Assembly: GCA_937975725.1 (NCBI GenBank)
Contig: CALJUL010000088.1
Coordinates: 1 to 54,787 of the forward strand
Length of the DNA: 54,787 nt
Source of the DNA: an uncultured Pseudoxanthomonas sp.
GTDB taxonomy: Bacteria > Pseudomonadota > Gammaproteobacteria > Xanthomonadales > Xanthomonadaceae
Direction: 5' to 3'
Numbering within the stretch: position 1 is the stretch's first letter; every line of letters begins with the position of its first letter. The notes under the pieces are model-generated. The model did no database searches, was not told the DNA's origin, and saw only the letters and a program-made list of their open reading frames with translations. The translations under genes and the position numbers were made by a program. This document shows, one piece after another, positions 16,501 through 25,686 of the stretch.

Positions 16501-16998
16501 ATGAAACGCGTCGAAGGCGGGTGGCGGATCGTGGTGGCGCTCGCGTTGGTGCTGGCGTCGGCTGCCGCGCAGGCTGCGCGTGCAGCGGCGCCGGAATCTT
16601 CTGCATGCGCCTTGCAGTCGCCGCCGGAGGATGCCGGCGCGGTCGCCACGCCCGGCGGCTTCCTGCTGGTGTATCCGCGCAACGCACACCTGCCGGACGA
16701 CTACACCGGTTGCAAGACGCTGTGGGTGATGGACGTCGATCCGCAGCCCTGGCGCTGGGCGACGTTGTGGTTCGTCGACGGTCGCCTGCAACGCGTGGCG
16801 AGCTGGCGCCGCGATTCGCGCGGCGAGCCCGATCTCACCTGCACCATGCCCGGCGTCGCGCCAGCGCCCGGCATGGCCGCGGCGCCGGTGTGCGAAGGAT
16901 TGGAGGACCACCCCTGGGCCGCGCTGCGCCTGCCGAGCTGGCCGCGCGCCTGTATCGGCGACGCGCCGCCGCCGGCGTGCGAGGGCGAACCCGAATGA
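16501..16998 (+). CDS. Hypothetical exported protein
   Basis: A 165-aa protein with a clear signal peptide (WRIVVALALVLASAAAQA) and a mature part with six cysteines (in SACALQ, TGCKTL, LTCTM, PVCEG, RACIG, PACEG) that could form three disulphides in the periplasm. No family recognised; W-rich text such as PQPWRWATLWFVDGRLQRV suggests a small beta-sheet domain. Its stop codon overlaps the next start (ATGA), so the two genes are translationally coupled and probably act in the same compartment. Confidence 0.72.
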   Translation: MKRVEGGWRIVVALALVLASAAAQAARAAAPESSACALQSPPEDAGAVATPGGFLLVYPRNAHLPDDYTGCKTLWVMDVDPQPWRWATLWFVDGRLQRVASWRRDSRGEPDLTCTMPGVAPAPGMAAAPVCEGLEDHPWAALRLPSWPRACIGDAPPPACEGEPE

Positions 16999-17411
16999 AC
17001 CTGCGTGGATGCCTCGGCAGCATGGTGCTGCTCGCCATCTCCCTCATCGCTGTGAGCGCGACTATGACCGCGCACGCAGCCGAAGTCGAAGCTAATGCCG
17101 AAGCCGACGCGGAATTCACCGCCTTCCTGCGCACTTGGCGCAGCGCGGCCGAGCGCAACGACGCCGCGGCGCTGGCGGCGATGGCGCAGGTGCCGTTCCT
17201 GTTCGAAGGCCGCGAGCACGATCGCGACGGCATCGCGCGCACGGTGGTGCCCGCGCTGTTCACGCCCGCGGTCCGCCGCTGCCTGCGCAGCGTGGCGCCG
17301 CTGAACGAGGACGGCCGCCATGTGTTGTCCTGCGCGCCCTACCTGTTCTACCTGGAACGCATCGACGGCCGCTGGCGCTGGGTGGAATTCGCCGCCGACG
17401 GCGAAGGCTGA
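16995..17411 (+). CDS. Hypothetical exported protein, NTF2-like/SnoaL-like
   Basis: A 138-aa protein with an N-terminal signal peptide (GSMVLLAISLIAVSATMTAHAA) and a mature domain starting with EFTAFLRTWRSAAERNDAAALAAM and ending with the strand WRWVEFAADGE. This is the usual pattern of NTF2/SnoaL-like periplasmic proteins (helix, then curved sheet), but the family call is by eye. Two cysteines may pair. Coupled by ATGA overlap to the preceding exported protein. Function unknown. Confidence 0.68.
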   Translation: MNLRGCLGSMVLLAISLIAVSATMTAHAAEVEANAEADAEFTAFLRTWRSAAERNDAAALAAMAQVPFLFEGREHDRDGIARTVVPALFTPAVRRCLRSVAPLNEDGRHVLSCAPYLFYLERIDGRWRWVEFAADGEG

Positions 17412-17414
17412 CGC

Positions 17415-17666
17415 TCAGGGCGCGTCGGGATTGGCCGCGGCGGCGGCTTCGCGCGTCCTGTCGGCTGCGGCCTGCACCTGCGCTTCGGCCGCCTTCGCTT
17501 TCTGGATCGGCGCCTGGATCGCGGCGCTCAGTCCGGTCTGCGCCGGTGGCGTGGCTGCGGTCGCCTTCGGTTCCGGCGGTTGGTCGGTGGGCGGCGGTTC
17601 CGGCGCGCGACACGCGGCGCAGGCCAGGACGAGTGCGGCGAACGCGATGCAGCGGATCACGGACAT
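17415..17666 (-). CDS. Small putative lipoprotein
   Basis: An 83-aa protein with a type II signal peptide: MSVIRCIAFAALVLACAACR, with a lipobox ending at Cys19. The mature part is low-complexity, first P/E/T-rich (PEPPPTDQPPEPK), then an Ala-rich helix (KAKAAEAQVQAAADRTREAA) that could form a coiled coil. Convergent with the upstream exported-protein gene (3-nt gap) and divergent from the SDR gene. No function assigned. Confidence 0.65.
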   Translation of the reverse strand: MSVIRCIAFAALVLACAACRAPEPPPTDQPPEPKATAATPPAQTGLSAAIQAPIQKAKAAEAQVQAAADRTREAAAAANPDAP

Positions 17667-17726
17667 GGCGGAGACCCTCGTGGAACCTGGCGGTATGCTA
17701 CGCCCATCGAACGAGGAGGGCGCGAC

Positions 17727-18503
17727 GTGGCGGCGAACCGGTGGCGGCTGGACGGGCAACTGGCGCTGGTGACCGGCGCCAGCGCGGGCATCGGGCTGGC
17801 GATCGCGCGCGAACTGCTGGGTTTCGGCGCTGACGTGTTGCTGGTGGCGCGCGATGCCGACGCGTTGCAGGCGGCGCGCGACGACCTGGCCGAGGAATTC
17901 CCCGAGCGCGAGATCGGCGGCCTGTCCGCCGACGTGGCCGATGACGAGGACCGCCGCGCCATCCTGGACTGGGTGGAGGACCACGCTGACGCGCTGAACA
18001 TCCTGGTCAACAATGCCGGCGGCAACGTCACCCGTGCGGCGGTGGACTACACCGAGGACGAATGGCGCGGCATCTTCGAGACCAACCTGTTCTCCGCCTT
18101 CGAGCTGTCGCGCTACGCGCACCCGCTGCTCACCCGCCACGCGGCCTCGTGCATCGTCAACGTCGGCAGCGTGTCCGGCATCACCGCCGTGCGCAGCGGC
18201 GCGCCCTACGGCATGACCAAGGCCGCGCTGCACCAGCTCACCCGCAACCTGGCCGCCGAATGGGCCGAGGACGGCGTGCGCGTGAACGCCGTCGCGCCGT
18301 GGTACATCCGCACCCGCCGCACCTCCGGCCCACTCTCCGACCCGGATTACTACGACGAAGTGGTCGCCCGCACGCCGATGCGCCGCATCGGCGAGCCGGA
18401 GGAGGTCGCCGCCGCCGTCGGCTTCCTGTGCCTGCCCGCGGCCAGCTACGTCACCGGCGAGTGCATTGCGGTGGATGGTGGTTTTTTGCGGTACGGGTTC
18501 TGA
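17727..18503 (+). CDS. SDR family oxidoreductase (tropinone reductase-like)
   Basis: A 258-aa classical short-chain dehydrogenase/reductase. The Rossmann motif TGASAGIGLAI, the NNAG motif (ILVNNAGGN), active-site Ser in NVGSVSG, the YxxxK dyad in YGMTKAAL and the closing YVTGECIAVDGGF are all present. The arginine in LLVARDADAL after the second strand favours NADP(H). Start is the GTG at 17727, which has a perfect AGGAGG 8 nt upstream; no ATG exists between it and the Rossmann fold. The substrate cannot be deduced. It is the last core gene before the low-GC accessory island. Confidence 0.92.
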   Translation: MAANRWRLDGQLALVTGASAGIGLAIARELLGFGADVLLVARDADALQAARDDLAEEFPEREIGGLSADVADDEDRRAILDWVEDHADALNILVNNAGGNVTRAAVDYTEDEWRGIFETNLFSAFELSRYAHPLLTRHAASCIVNVGSVSGITAVRSGAPYGMTKAALHQLTRNLAAEWAEDGVRVNAVAPWYIRTRRTSGPLSDPDYYDEVVARTPMRRIGEPEEVAAAVGFLCLPAASYVTGECIAVDGGFLRYGF

Positions 18504-18872
18504 GGCGAAGGAACGGTGTGGTCGCAGGCATTTGCCTGCCGGCCGTGGTACTCACCGCTACATGCTGAAGCGTGCAACGGAAATCAGCTTCTAGGGAATC
18601 CCCGATCCAGGCCTGGGATTATTCGTTGGCAAGAGGGAATCTACTTCCGTCACTGAGACACAGGATCTGGATCTATGTGCCATGTGAAGGGGGGCGTCTT
18701 TCTGATCGACTCTGTCCCCGATATGTTCCGGGCTGCAAGTAAATGCATTTAGTAGTCGATGTAACTGTCCTGTGACCCGTCGCCGCAGTATCTTCGCGTC
18801 CAAGGGGTGTTCCGCCGGGGTGGCGGACGCAAGGAATCTGGCCTGCAACGGGCTGGAAGGGAGCGAAGCCGC
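18504..18872. other. Left edge of the accessory island, no gene
   Basis: 369 nt with no credible reading frame. GC falls visibly after about 18570, marking the island boundary. At about 18831 it shares AAGGAATCTGGCCTGCAACG (18/20) with a stretch upstream of the intact RHS gene (about 19731), suggesting the two loci descend from related leaders. No tRNA or attachment repeat was recognised. Confidence 0.55.
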
Positions 18873-19270
18873 ATGATCGGGGATTCCATTTTCATGTCCC
18901 TGGCGCCGTCAGGCCCAGGCAAGCGGTGCGTGCTGTCGGCGGCGGGCCTGTTCCTGTGTGTAGTCGCAGGGTTGGCAGGTGCGCAAACGCCAAAGTACGG
19001 CGTACATGAGAAGGCGATAGAGCGCATCAGCGAAGCGCGTGAAGTTGGTCCGCTCAAGGTGGACGGGATGTTCGGCGACAGCCTGAGCATGTACAACGGC
19101 AGTGTCGATTTCGGCGTTGCCGATGTCTCGGTTCCTGGAAACTCCGGTCTTCCGGTGGAGCTTCGCAGGCGTTTCAACGTAGCCGATAGGCGTGAGACCA
19201 CTATCGTCACGTGGTTTGATCACTTCGGGGGCTTTGCGGAATGGGATCTGGACATCCCCTATCTGTCTGA
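18873..19270 (+). pseudogene. 5' stub of an RHS-family gene truncated by an IS3 fragment
   Basis: About 132 codons survive. The ATG at 18873 follows GGAAGGGAG. A signal peptide (CVLSAAGLFLCVVAGLAGA) precedes text typical of exported xanthomonad RHS proteins: KYGVHEKAIERI, GPLKVDGMFGDSLSMYNGSV and VPGNSGLPVELRRRFNV. After DIPYLSD the coding sequence runs into IS3 sequence and the frame ends at about 19376 inside it. All YD repeats are missing. The RHS-core tail at 27337 may be its other end. It is unlikely to yield a functional product. Confidence 0.8.
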
Positions 19271-19487
19271 TCGCCCCGGGTTCAGTAGACATCTCCGAGC
19301 CGTACATTACGGCAATCACGGAGGTGGGCATGAGCAGCAAGTGATATACGGACGAGTTCAAGCTCGAAGCGGCTAAACAGGTGCTAGAGCAAGGCCGACC
19401 GGTTCGAGAAGTGGCACAGCGGCTGGGGATCGGGATCGACACGCTGTACGGGTGGGTGCGCGCGCAGCGCAAGACTCCCGTCATGCG
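19270..19487 (+). mobile_element. 218-bp left-end fragment of the IS3-family element
   Basis: Aligns without gaps to 26103-26320 of the complete copy, with 4 mismatches by my count. Includes the left terminal repeat region and the start of orfA (ATG at 19330) with the same in-frame TGA as the full copy. Homology stops abruptly at 19487; there is no right end here, so this is a rearrangement scar rather than a simple insertion. Confidence 0.9.
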
Positions 19488-19925
19488 ACTGACGTTGCCG
19501 CATTGCCGTACAACGAGAGCCCGCCGTATGGCGGGCTTTTTCGTGTCCTGGGATTGTCCTCCATGTAATTCGGGCGAGCTAATAGATCGGCCGTGCTACT
19601 GGGATGGGGAGGCAAAAGCGGTCAATCGCGTCAAGTACATACGTTTACGTCCTTTCCTGTCTTCTCTGTGCGCGCTTGCAGGAGTAGTTTCGCCGACATG
19701 GACGTCCTGCCGAAGGGTGCCCGTAAGGATTCTGGCCTGCAATGAGCCCGAACCGCGAACTCGATATATTCATTGATCAGCCAAAGTCACGTTTCCGTTC
19801 ATACCAACGTCTGCATAGACCTCAGTATGCGGCCCGACCATAGCTACTGTGGCCGGCACGATTCAGAACCAGAAAAGATCTATTGTCACCCATTTGATGC
19901 ACTCCCAAGGACTATAGGGACCTCT
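19488..19925. other. Island spacer upstream of the intact RHS gene
   Basis: About 440 nt. It begins with 30 nt leading into a strong terminator, presumably left from a lost gene, followed by A/T-richer sequence likely to hold the RHS promoter. A short stretch at 19731 resembles one upstream of the RHS stub. No gene recognised. Confidence 0.55.
19518..19541 (+). terminator. Orphan Rho-independent terminator
   Basis: Perfect 8-bp stem AGCCCGCC-GTAT-GGCGGGCT with five T. It now lies just after an IS fragment and insulates the RHS gene from upstream transcription. Confidence 0.88.
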
Positions 19926-22900
19926 ATGAATACGCGTTGGTTGCAATTCTTTGTTTTTCTGCTGCTAGTGGCATGCTGCCGTGTAACGGCAGCCGCAGGC
20001 TCCGATGCGACAACGCTAGACACAGTTGAAGTGGCTGGCAGGCGTCCCTCATGTAATGGCGTGTGGGTAATGACTTCGGGAGGCACGGATGCCCAATGTT
20101 TTGATGAAGGTTTTGTGCGTGGTCGATTGGGGCGCGATCCTACGGATATCAACAACTATCACATCCCGGATGGGTTCACTAGCTCAGGCGGCACGTTGAT
20201 CGATGGAAAAATCGCAGGTGTACTTGACGACTGTGGCGGTATCGGCAATCCGATCCTTCCCTCCACCGGCAACAAAATCGAACCAGAACTGGATTTCGCC
20301 ACATCTGAGGAGTTCGGTCTTTATCTACAGCGCACCTACAATGCTCACTGGTCGGCGGCTACTATTTTTGGCAGGCGCTGGGTTACAAACTTCGACTATA
20401 TGCTAACGTTTGGCGCCTTGAGCAACACCAACAACTGTTCTCGTCCTGGCGGCATTGATTGTTCGATCGGTAGCAGCACACAAATACTCGCATGGCGTCC
20501 CGATGGTCGCACCATCATGTTCCTGAAAGGAACGGATGGAGTCTTCTACGAGGACAAGCCAAATCCCGTGGCTAAGATTGTCAGCAATGGGGCGAGCGGC
20601 TTTACGCTTTACGGCGAGAATGATTCCGTCGAGAGTTATTCGCAGTATGGTCGCGTCCAATCGGTCAAGAACGAACACGGAATCGGCTGGACCTACGCTT
20701 ATAGTGCAAACTTTCCCGTCTCCGTGACGCACACTTCGGGTCGTTCCGTTCAGTTCACCTGGAGTGGAGACAGGCTCGTCCAAGTTCGGGATCCCGCCGG
20801 TAATGCTTACAATTACACATACTTGAATCATCCCTACGGCTATAACTACTCGCATATATTGGCGAGCACGACCAAGCCAGGGGCGCCGGCAACTACTATC
20901 ACGTACCACTATGAACTGGTGGACGGCGCGGGAAAACGCAGAGACAGACTTACCGGAAAATCTTTCAACGGCATCCGGTACTCCAAATTTACCTACGACA
21001 ATTATGATCGTGCTACCAGCACGGAACATAACGGTCTTGATAAATATACGCTGTCTTATACGCAAGGCAGTAACGGCGATCTCACTACCGTCATAACCAA
21101 CCCGCTCGGAAAGCAGACTACCCACAGGTTTAAGAATGGGAAGTCCATTGAAGTCACCGGCCATGCCAGCACCTATTGCCCGGCAAGCTATGCAGCAACG
21201 GTTTACGATAGTAATGGCTATGCGCAACTCAAATCCGACTTTAACGGCAATAACACCTCGTTCGCCTATAACGCCAAGGGCCAGTTAACGCATAAAATCG
21301 AGGCTTACGGCACCGCAGTAGCGCGAAAGACCACTTATATCTGGGATGCGGTCAAGAACCGCCTGGTTAGCCTTACCGTCGGCGGCACCGCTAGTGGCAG
21401 TGAGTGGCTGAGCATCAGCTATGCCTACACCGCCGATAATCGCATCGCCAGCGTCACGCACACCAATCTGTCGCCATACGGACTGATCACCAGTCCGTAC
21501 AACCAGCAGGTAACCGCTTACATCTATACCAAGCACGCCAATGGTCTGCTCGCGAGTGTGACGGTGGACGGCCCGATCGCAGGCGCCGGCGATCGTGTGA
21601 CTACCCGTTACGCCAGTAACGGCAACCTGCTGTCGGTCGAAAACAGTCTGGGCCACACGATCACTTACGAGAACCACAATGGCCTAGGGCAACCGGGCCG
21701 TGTCATCGGTACCAATGGCGAGATCAAGGAATATGTCTATGACGCACGGGGTCGAGTGACCTTGATGCGGACCTATCCCAATGGCACGACACCGGCTGAT
21801 TCGGTGTATGCGTATTCAGCCAACGGGGACCTCGCGTCCATCACCACTGCCGACGGTGTCACTACCAATTTCAATTATGATTCCGCACGCCGTCTAATAA
21901 TGCGATCAAGGAACATATCGGGCGTACTGGAAAATGGTGGTATCCAGGAAAGTCAGCGTTATGCTTATAACGCCGCCGGCAACGTAACGATGACCAGCAC
22001 CTTCTCATCCGAAGGGCATTACGAGGAGCAGTTTGTTTGTTTTATCCCTTCCGGAGCGCCGCAATCGCAATGCTCCGTACCGCATCCGGAACCGCAACCG
22101 GTCTGGATCGTATCGCCAGTGCTTAAGCGTTCCTCCTACATCGACTACGACGAGCTTGGCCGTCCGCGCGCCAATCGAGGCAACTACGGACTCAATGCGC
22201 GGTATGCCTACGACTTCAATGGCAACGTCAAGACGGTAAAAGATTCCCAGGGGCGGGATACGCACCTTGTTTATGATGCGCTGGATCGACTGGTGTCCAT
22301 GACGGACCCTCTCGGCCAGACGACGTATTTCGAGTATGACATCGGTGATCGCATCACCAAGGTCACGGACCCTCGGGGGAAGATCACGACCTATGCCTAT
22401 GATGGTTTCGGACAGTTGTGGGCGCAGTACAGCCCTGACACCGGCTCCACGACCTACCAGTACAACGCCTCAGGGCAGCTGACCCACATGGTCAGAAATG
22501 ATGGTAGTGCGCTGGTCTATGACTACGATGGCTTGGGGCGTCTCAAGTGGTATGGTGCATCGAGCACCGAAGGTCGGGCCTTCCACTACGACACTTGCCA
22601 TCACGGCTACGGCTACGGCTATGGCGATGGAAATGGATATGGTAAAGGACGGCTGTGTGCTATTGAGGCGAGTGGTGGTCACTGGACCCAATTCACTTAC
22701 ACGTCTGATGGTCGACTGTCGACGCGTCGGGAAGGGATTACGGGCAATGGAGTCACCTCCGACTATTGGACGCGTTACTACTACGACGCGTTAGGACGGA
22801 ATAATGCGATTACCTATCCGAACGGGATCGCTGTTGGCTACGGATACGCGTCCGGAAAACTGCTAACGATGACCGTAAACATTGGGGGCAATGTCTCGTC

Positions 22901-24314
22901 GGTGGTGTCCGATAGCAAATACATGCCGTTTGGGCCTGCGACACAAACGATCCTCGGGAACGGACTGACAAGAAGTCGGCCTCGAGATCTTGATGGTCGC
23001 TTGACGTCGAATGCCGTGATGAATGGAGGTTCTGCGTTGCAGAGCCTGTCCTACGCTTATGACGCGGACAGCCAGATCAGTCAGCTGACCAATTCGGTCA
23101 ACGCGGGCTTATCGCAGCAATACGCCTATGATGCCAATTCGCGTCTAACAGGGGTGACGTCGGGGTCAGGGAACCAATCATTCTATTGGGATGCCAATGG
23201 CAACAAGACTCGGCACGTATGGACCTGGGACGAGTCATTGGCTGTCGATCCCAGTAGCAATCGCATTGCGAACATGAGTGGACACATTTATGGTCATGAT
23301 GCGCGCGGAAATCGTCAAACCCAGAGTTGGGCAGGTTCTAGCGCGACATTTGCGTATAACGCGTTCAACAATATGAGTTCTGTAATGCGAGATGTTGCGA
23401 CTTCTTATGGGGAACCCAACTACATCACGGTTAACTTCAGTGCCGGGACAAATGACTACGGCTACAACGCTTTCAATGAGCGTGTATGGAAGTCTGCCCC
23501 AAGCCACGGGTATTGCCGTTACGTGTATGGCCCTGACAGTCGTTTGATGAGCGAGCACAAGGACAATGGCGATGTGTGGACCAATTACTTGTGGTTCGGT
23601 GGCGAACTGGTCGGCATCACGCGTGGCAGCCAGGTGTACTGGGTACACGGTGATCATCTTGGCCGTCCCGAGATAGTGACCAACAGCGCCAAGGCCGTGG
23701 TATGGCGCGCCAGCAACTACGCATTCGACCGTGCGGTGGCGTTGGACAGCATCGGTGGCTTGAATATTGGCTTGCCCGGGCAGTACTACGATCAGGAAAC
23801 AGGGCTCTGGTACAACGTCAACCGGTACTACGATGCCCGGTTGGGGCGCTATACGCAGTCGGATCCGATTGGGTTGGGAGGAGGGTTGAATACGTATGCC
23901 TATGTCGGGGGGAATCCGATCAGCAGTATTGATCCATTCGGGCTAACACAATGCGATATCGATGCTGCATTCGCCTTCGCAAAGAAAATGAACCCGGATA
24001 TCAAATTTGGAGGGGGCGCTCCAAAGGCAGACATGCCGCGCAGCGGCGCTGAGGGGGAGGCTCAACTGCGTGGAGGTGACGGATACATTCATCTCAATGA
24101 AAGATACTTAGATGTGCTTGATTGGAGCGGTGTCTACAACTTGCTCGACACAATTATTCATGAAGGACTGCACTTTACGCGTCCGATAGAGTTGCAAGAG
24201 AAGTCGAACAACTACGACCACCGGTACATTAGCCCCGAGGCAACTCGACGAGCGCGCGAGCAGGTCTACGACTTCAACAAAGAGCGGAAGTCGCAGTGCG
24301 GGTGTGACCAATGA
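19926..24314 (+). CDS. Exported RHS-repeat protein with putative zinc-metallopeptidase C-terminal toxin tip
   Basis: A 1462-aa polymorphic-toxin-like protein. It has a signal peptide (WLQFFVFLLLVACCRVTAAAG), a short LDTVEVAGRR segment, then a DUF6531-like opening (GNPILPSTGNKIEPELDF, LYLQRTYNAHW) and many YD repeats of the form YDALDRLVSMTDPLGQTTYF. The RHS-associated core is intact (GQYYDQETGLWYNVNRYYD, RLGRYTQSDPIGL, YAYVGGNPISSIDPFG). The last 122 residues form a distinct tip with HEGLH at 1412-1416, an HExxH zinc-protease signature, and His1432 as a possible third ligand. Sec export rather than a VgrG/PAAR linkage suggests a surface or WapA-like route. GC is well below the flanks. Start at 19926 has AGGGA upstream. 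Its stop overlaps the next ATG. Confidence 0.9.
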   Translation: MNTRWLQFFVFLLLVACCRVTAAAGSDATTLDTVEVAGRRPSCNGVWVMTSGGTDAQCFDEGFVRGRLGRDPTDINNYHIPDGFTSSGGTLIDGKIAGVLDDCGGIGNPILPSTGNKIEPELDFATSEEFGLYLQRTYNAHWSAATIFGRRWVTNFDYMLTFGALSNTNNCSRPGGIDCSIGSSTQILAWRPDGRTIMFLKGTDGVFYEDKPNPVAKIVSNGASGFTLYGENDSVESYSQYGRVQSVKNEHGIGWTYAYSANFPVSVTHTSGRSVQFTWSGDRLVQVRDPAGNAYNYTYLNHPYGYNYSHILASTTKPGAPATTITYHYELVDGAGKRRDRLTGKSFNGIRYSKFTYDNYDRATSTEHNGLDKYTLSYTQGSNGDLTTVITNPLGKQTTHRFKNGKSIEVTGHASTYCPASYAATVYDSNGYAQLKSDFNGNNTSFAYNAKGQLTHKIEAYGTAVARKTTYIWDAVKNRLVSLTVGGTASGSEWLSISYAYTADNRIASVTHTNLSPYGLITSPYNQQVTAYIYTKHANGLLASVTVDGPIAGAGDRVTTRYASNGNLLSVENSLGHTITYENHNGLGQPGRVIGTNGEIKEYVYDARGRVTLMRTYPNGTTPADSVYAYSANGDLASITTADGVTTNFNYDSARRLIMRSRNISGVLENGGIQESQRYAYNAAGNVTMTSTFSSEGHYEEQFVCFIPSGAPQSQCSVPHPEPQPVWIVSPVLKRSSYIDYDELGRPRANRGNYGLNARYAYDFNGNVKTVKDSQGRDTHLVYDALDRLVSMTDPLGQTTYFEYDIGDRITKVTDPRGKITTYAYDGFGQLWAQYSPDTGSTTYQYNASGQLTHMVRNDGSALVYDYDGLGRLKWYGASSTEGRAFHYDTCHHGYGYGYGDGNGYGKGRLCAIEASGGHWTQFTYTSDGRLSTRREGITGNGVTSDYWTRYYYDALGRNNAITYPNGIAVGYGYASGKLLTMTVNIGGNVSSVVSDSKYMPFGPATQTILGNGLTRSRPRDLDGRLTSNAVMNGGSALQSLSYAYDADSQISQLTNSVNAGLSQQYAYDANSRLTGVTSGSGNQSFYWDANGNKTRHVWTWDESLAVDPSSNRIANMSGHIYGHDARGNRQTQSWAGSSATFAYNAFNNMSSVMRDVATSYGEPNYITVNFSAGTNDYGYNAFNERVWKSAPSHGYCRYVYGPDSRLMSEHKDNGDVWTNYLWFGGELVGITRGSQVYWVHGDHLGRPEIVTNSAKAVVWRASNYAFDRAVALDSIGGLNIGLPGQYYDQETGLWYNVNRYYDARLGRYTQSDPIGLGGGLNTYAYVGGNPISSIDPFGLTQCDIDAAFAFAKKMNPDIKFGGGAPKADMPRSGAEGEAQLRGGDGYIHLNERYLDVLDWSGVYNLLDTIIHEGLHFTRPIELQEKSNNYDHRYISPEATRRAREQVYDFNKERKSQCGCDQ

Positions 24315-24904
24315 TCTCGCTAGCTAGAGCTGTATTTCTGGTTCTTCTTGTCGCTTCTTGCTCAACCCAATGGAGAGTCAGGGCGAGTGAAAATCATGAA
24401 TGCATCATCGTAGATGATGCGGAAATTGTGACGTCTTCCCCCGGTGGGTTGAAAGAATCCGAGTTGAATTTGTGGGCTGCGAATTCCGGTCACCAGCTGA
24501 GACCCGGCTCAAGTTCGGTGTTGTCCTTGAGAATCTTCTCCGAGAAGGAAGGAGTCGCTGATTCGCAGTATTTTACGAAGGTAACGGGGTACCTGAGTGG
24601 CGCCGACGATCTCGGTACGAAAAGGCTTCAGTTGAAAAATGGTCATTTTTCGAGTGGATGGTCTGGCTTTGCGTACAAGGCAGACTTCTGGGTATCCGAC
24701 AAAGTTGCAATTGATATAAGGCCATTGCTTGGACGCGAAAATCTCGTTGAGGTTACGGGTCTGATCGGAGCGGAAAACTCTTATAGGCGAGAGAGCAAGG
24801 AGTTTGAGCTTCATTTCACCTGCAAGCTAACTAGGCGCGTTCTGACAGAGCTGAGCCCGTGGCAAGGCGGCACTGGCGATATCTGGAGCGCCTTTTATCC
24901 ATAG
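24311..24904 (+). CDS. Putative lipoprotein, candidate immunity protein to the RHS toxin tip
   Basis: A 197-aa protein with a type II signal peptide: hydrophobic AVFLVLLVASC, lipobox V-A-S-C at Cys17. The mature part is beta-rich with a few aromatic residues and no recognised domain. The ATG overlaps the RHS stop codon (ATGA), so it is translationally coupled to the toxin. In RHS systems the small gene directly downstream of the C-terminal tip normally encodes the cognate immunity protein; a lipoprotein would place protection in the periplasm, as expected if the tip acts there. Homology is not demonstrated. Confidence 0.75.
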   Translation: MISLARAVFLVLLVASCSTQWRVRASENHECIIVDDAEIVTSSPGGLKESELNLWAANSGHQLRPGSSSVLSLRIFSEKEGVADSQYFTKVTGYLSGADDLGTKRLQLKNGHFSSGWSGFAYKADFWVSDKVAIDIRPLLGRENLVEVTGLIGAENSYRRESKEFELHFTCKLTRRVLTELSPWQGGTGDIWSAFYP

Positions 24905-24914
24905 GAACCGTAGG

Positions 24915-24931
24915 GCGGGTCTCTGACCCGC
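24915..24931 (+). other. Short perfect hairpin after the lipoprotein gene
   Basis: GCGGGTC-TCT-GACCCGC, 7-bp stem, 10 nt after the stop codon and just before the true terminator. No T-run; it may protect the 3' end. Confidence 0.5.
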
Positions 24932-24944
24932 TGCGATGAACAAC

Positions 24945-24976
24945 AAACCCCACTCTCACCGGCGGGGTTTTTGTTT
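24945..24976 (+). terminator. Terminator of the RHS-lipoprotein operon
   Basis: AAACCCC (24945-24951) pairs with GGGGTTT (24964-24970), followed by TTGTTT. The IS1595-type element is inserted exactly in the trailing T-rich tract. Confidence 0.75.
24969..24976. repeat. 8-bp target-site duplication, left
   Basis: TTTTGTTT, identical to 25687-25694 on the other side of the IS1595-type element. Confidence 0.9.
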
Positions 24977-25686
24977 GGGGCTGTCGTAGATAAGGCTAGA
25001 TTCCAGCCCACTCCTTCAGCGTTTTGAGTTGTTCTTTGTGTGTTCCGTAGTTGAAGTGGAACTCGCATTCCTTGAGGAACAGCGGGAAGCTTTCCTTCGG
25101 GATTCCATTGTATTTGCGTAGCACCCGCTTTGCCTGGTTCCAGAAGTTTTCGATGCCGTTGATGTGGTTGCGGCCACGGGCGAACTGCTCGGAGTGATTG
25201 ATGCGGGCATGATGAAACTGGCTCACGTCCAGCGCGTCGTAGCTGCCGAAGCAGTCGGTGTAAACCCAACTGTCAGGGGCGATTTTCCGGTGGATTACAG
25301 GTATCAGCGTGCTGGCCTTGGCGTTGTCCACGACCTTCGCGTAGACCTTCCCGCCGCTTGAGCAGGCCGAACACGATGACCTTGCCCGCTGCGCCGCGAC
25401 CTCGCTTGCCCTTGCGCATGCCACCGAAGTAGCTCTCGTCCAGCTCGACCGAACCGTCGAATACTTCGTGTTCGACCAAGGCCAGTTGGTCGGCGATCAA
25501 CTGGCGCAACTTGCGGTAGAACAATGCTGCTGTGTTGGGCTGGATGCCAAGCACATCGGCAGCAGAACGGGCTGTCACTTCCAGCACGAAAAATTCGACC
25601 AGTCTGACTTGCGGATTTTTATTTAATTTACAGTGGTTTAGGCCCATATCCAGAGCTTAAATCTAGCTCTTATCTACGACAGCCCC
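24977..25686 (-). mobile_element. IS1595-family insertion sequence (about 710 bp)
   Basis: Terminal inverted repeats starting GGGGCTGTCGTAGATAAG: 24977-25001 and 25661-25686, identical apart from one extra base. Flanked by a perfect 8-bp duplication, the length typical of IS1595. Encodes one transposase on the minus strand, now frameshifted. Intact ends and duplication suggest recent insertion. Confidence 0.93.
24996..25647 (-). pseudogene. IS1595-family transposase, frameshifted
   Basis: Reads in two frames. The N-terminal part (from the ATG at 25647, MGLNHCKLNKNPQVRLVEFF) has the ISXO2-like core VELDESYFGGMRKGKRGRG and GKVIVFGLLKR. It then continues one frame over with GGKVYAKVVDNAKASTLIPV, WVYTDCFGSYDAL, FARGRNHINGIENFWNQAKR and FHFNYGTHKE. 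The break is at about 25356: one extra base (equivalently two missing) between LLK and GGKV. The DDE-type residues lie on both sides, so the protein is probably inactive unless ribosomes shift frame here. No slippery heptamer is visible. Confidence 0.85.

Noticed and set aside
12905..16687. A 1260-codon minus-strand frame opposite the MATE and sppA genes
   Set aside because: Antisense of two well-recognised genes, composition dominated by H, Q, R, A with no motif; a GC-driven artefact. The same holds for the long frames opposite topA, asnB and the YdbT gene.
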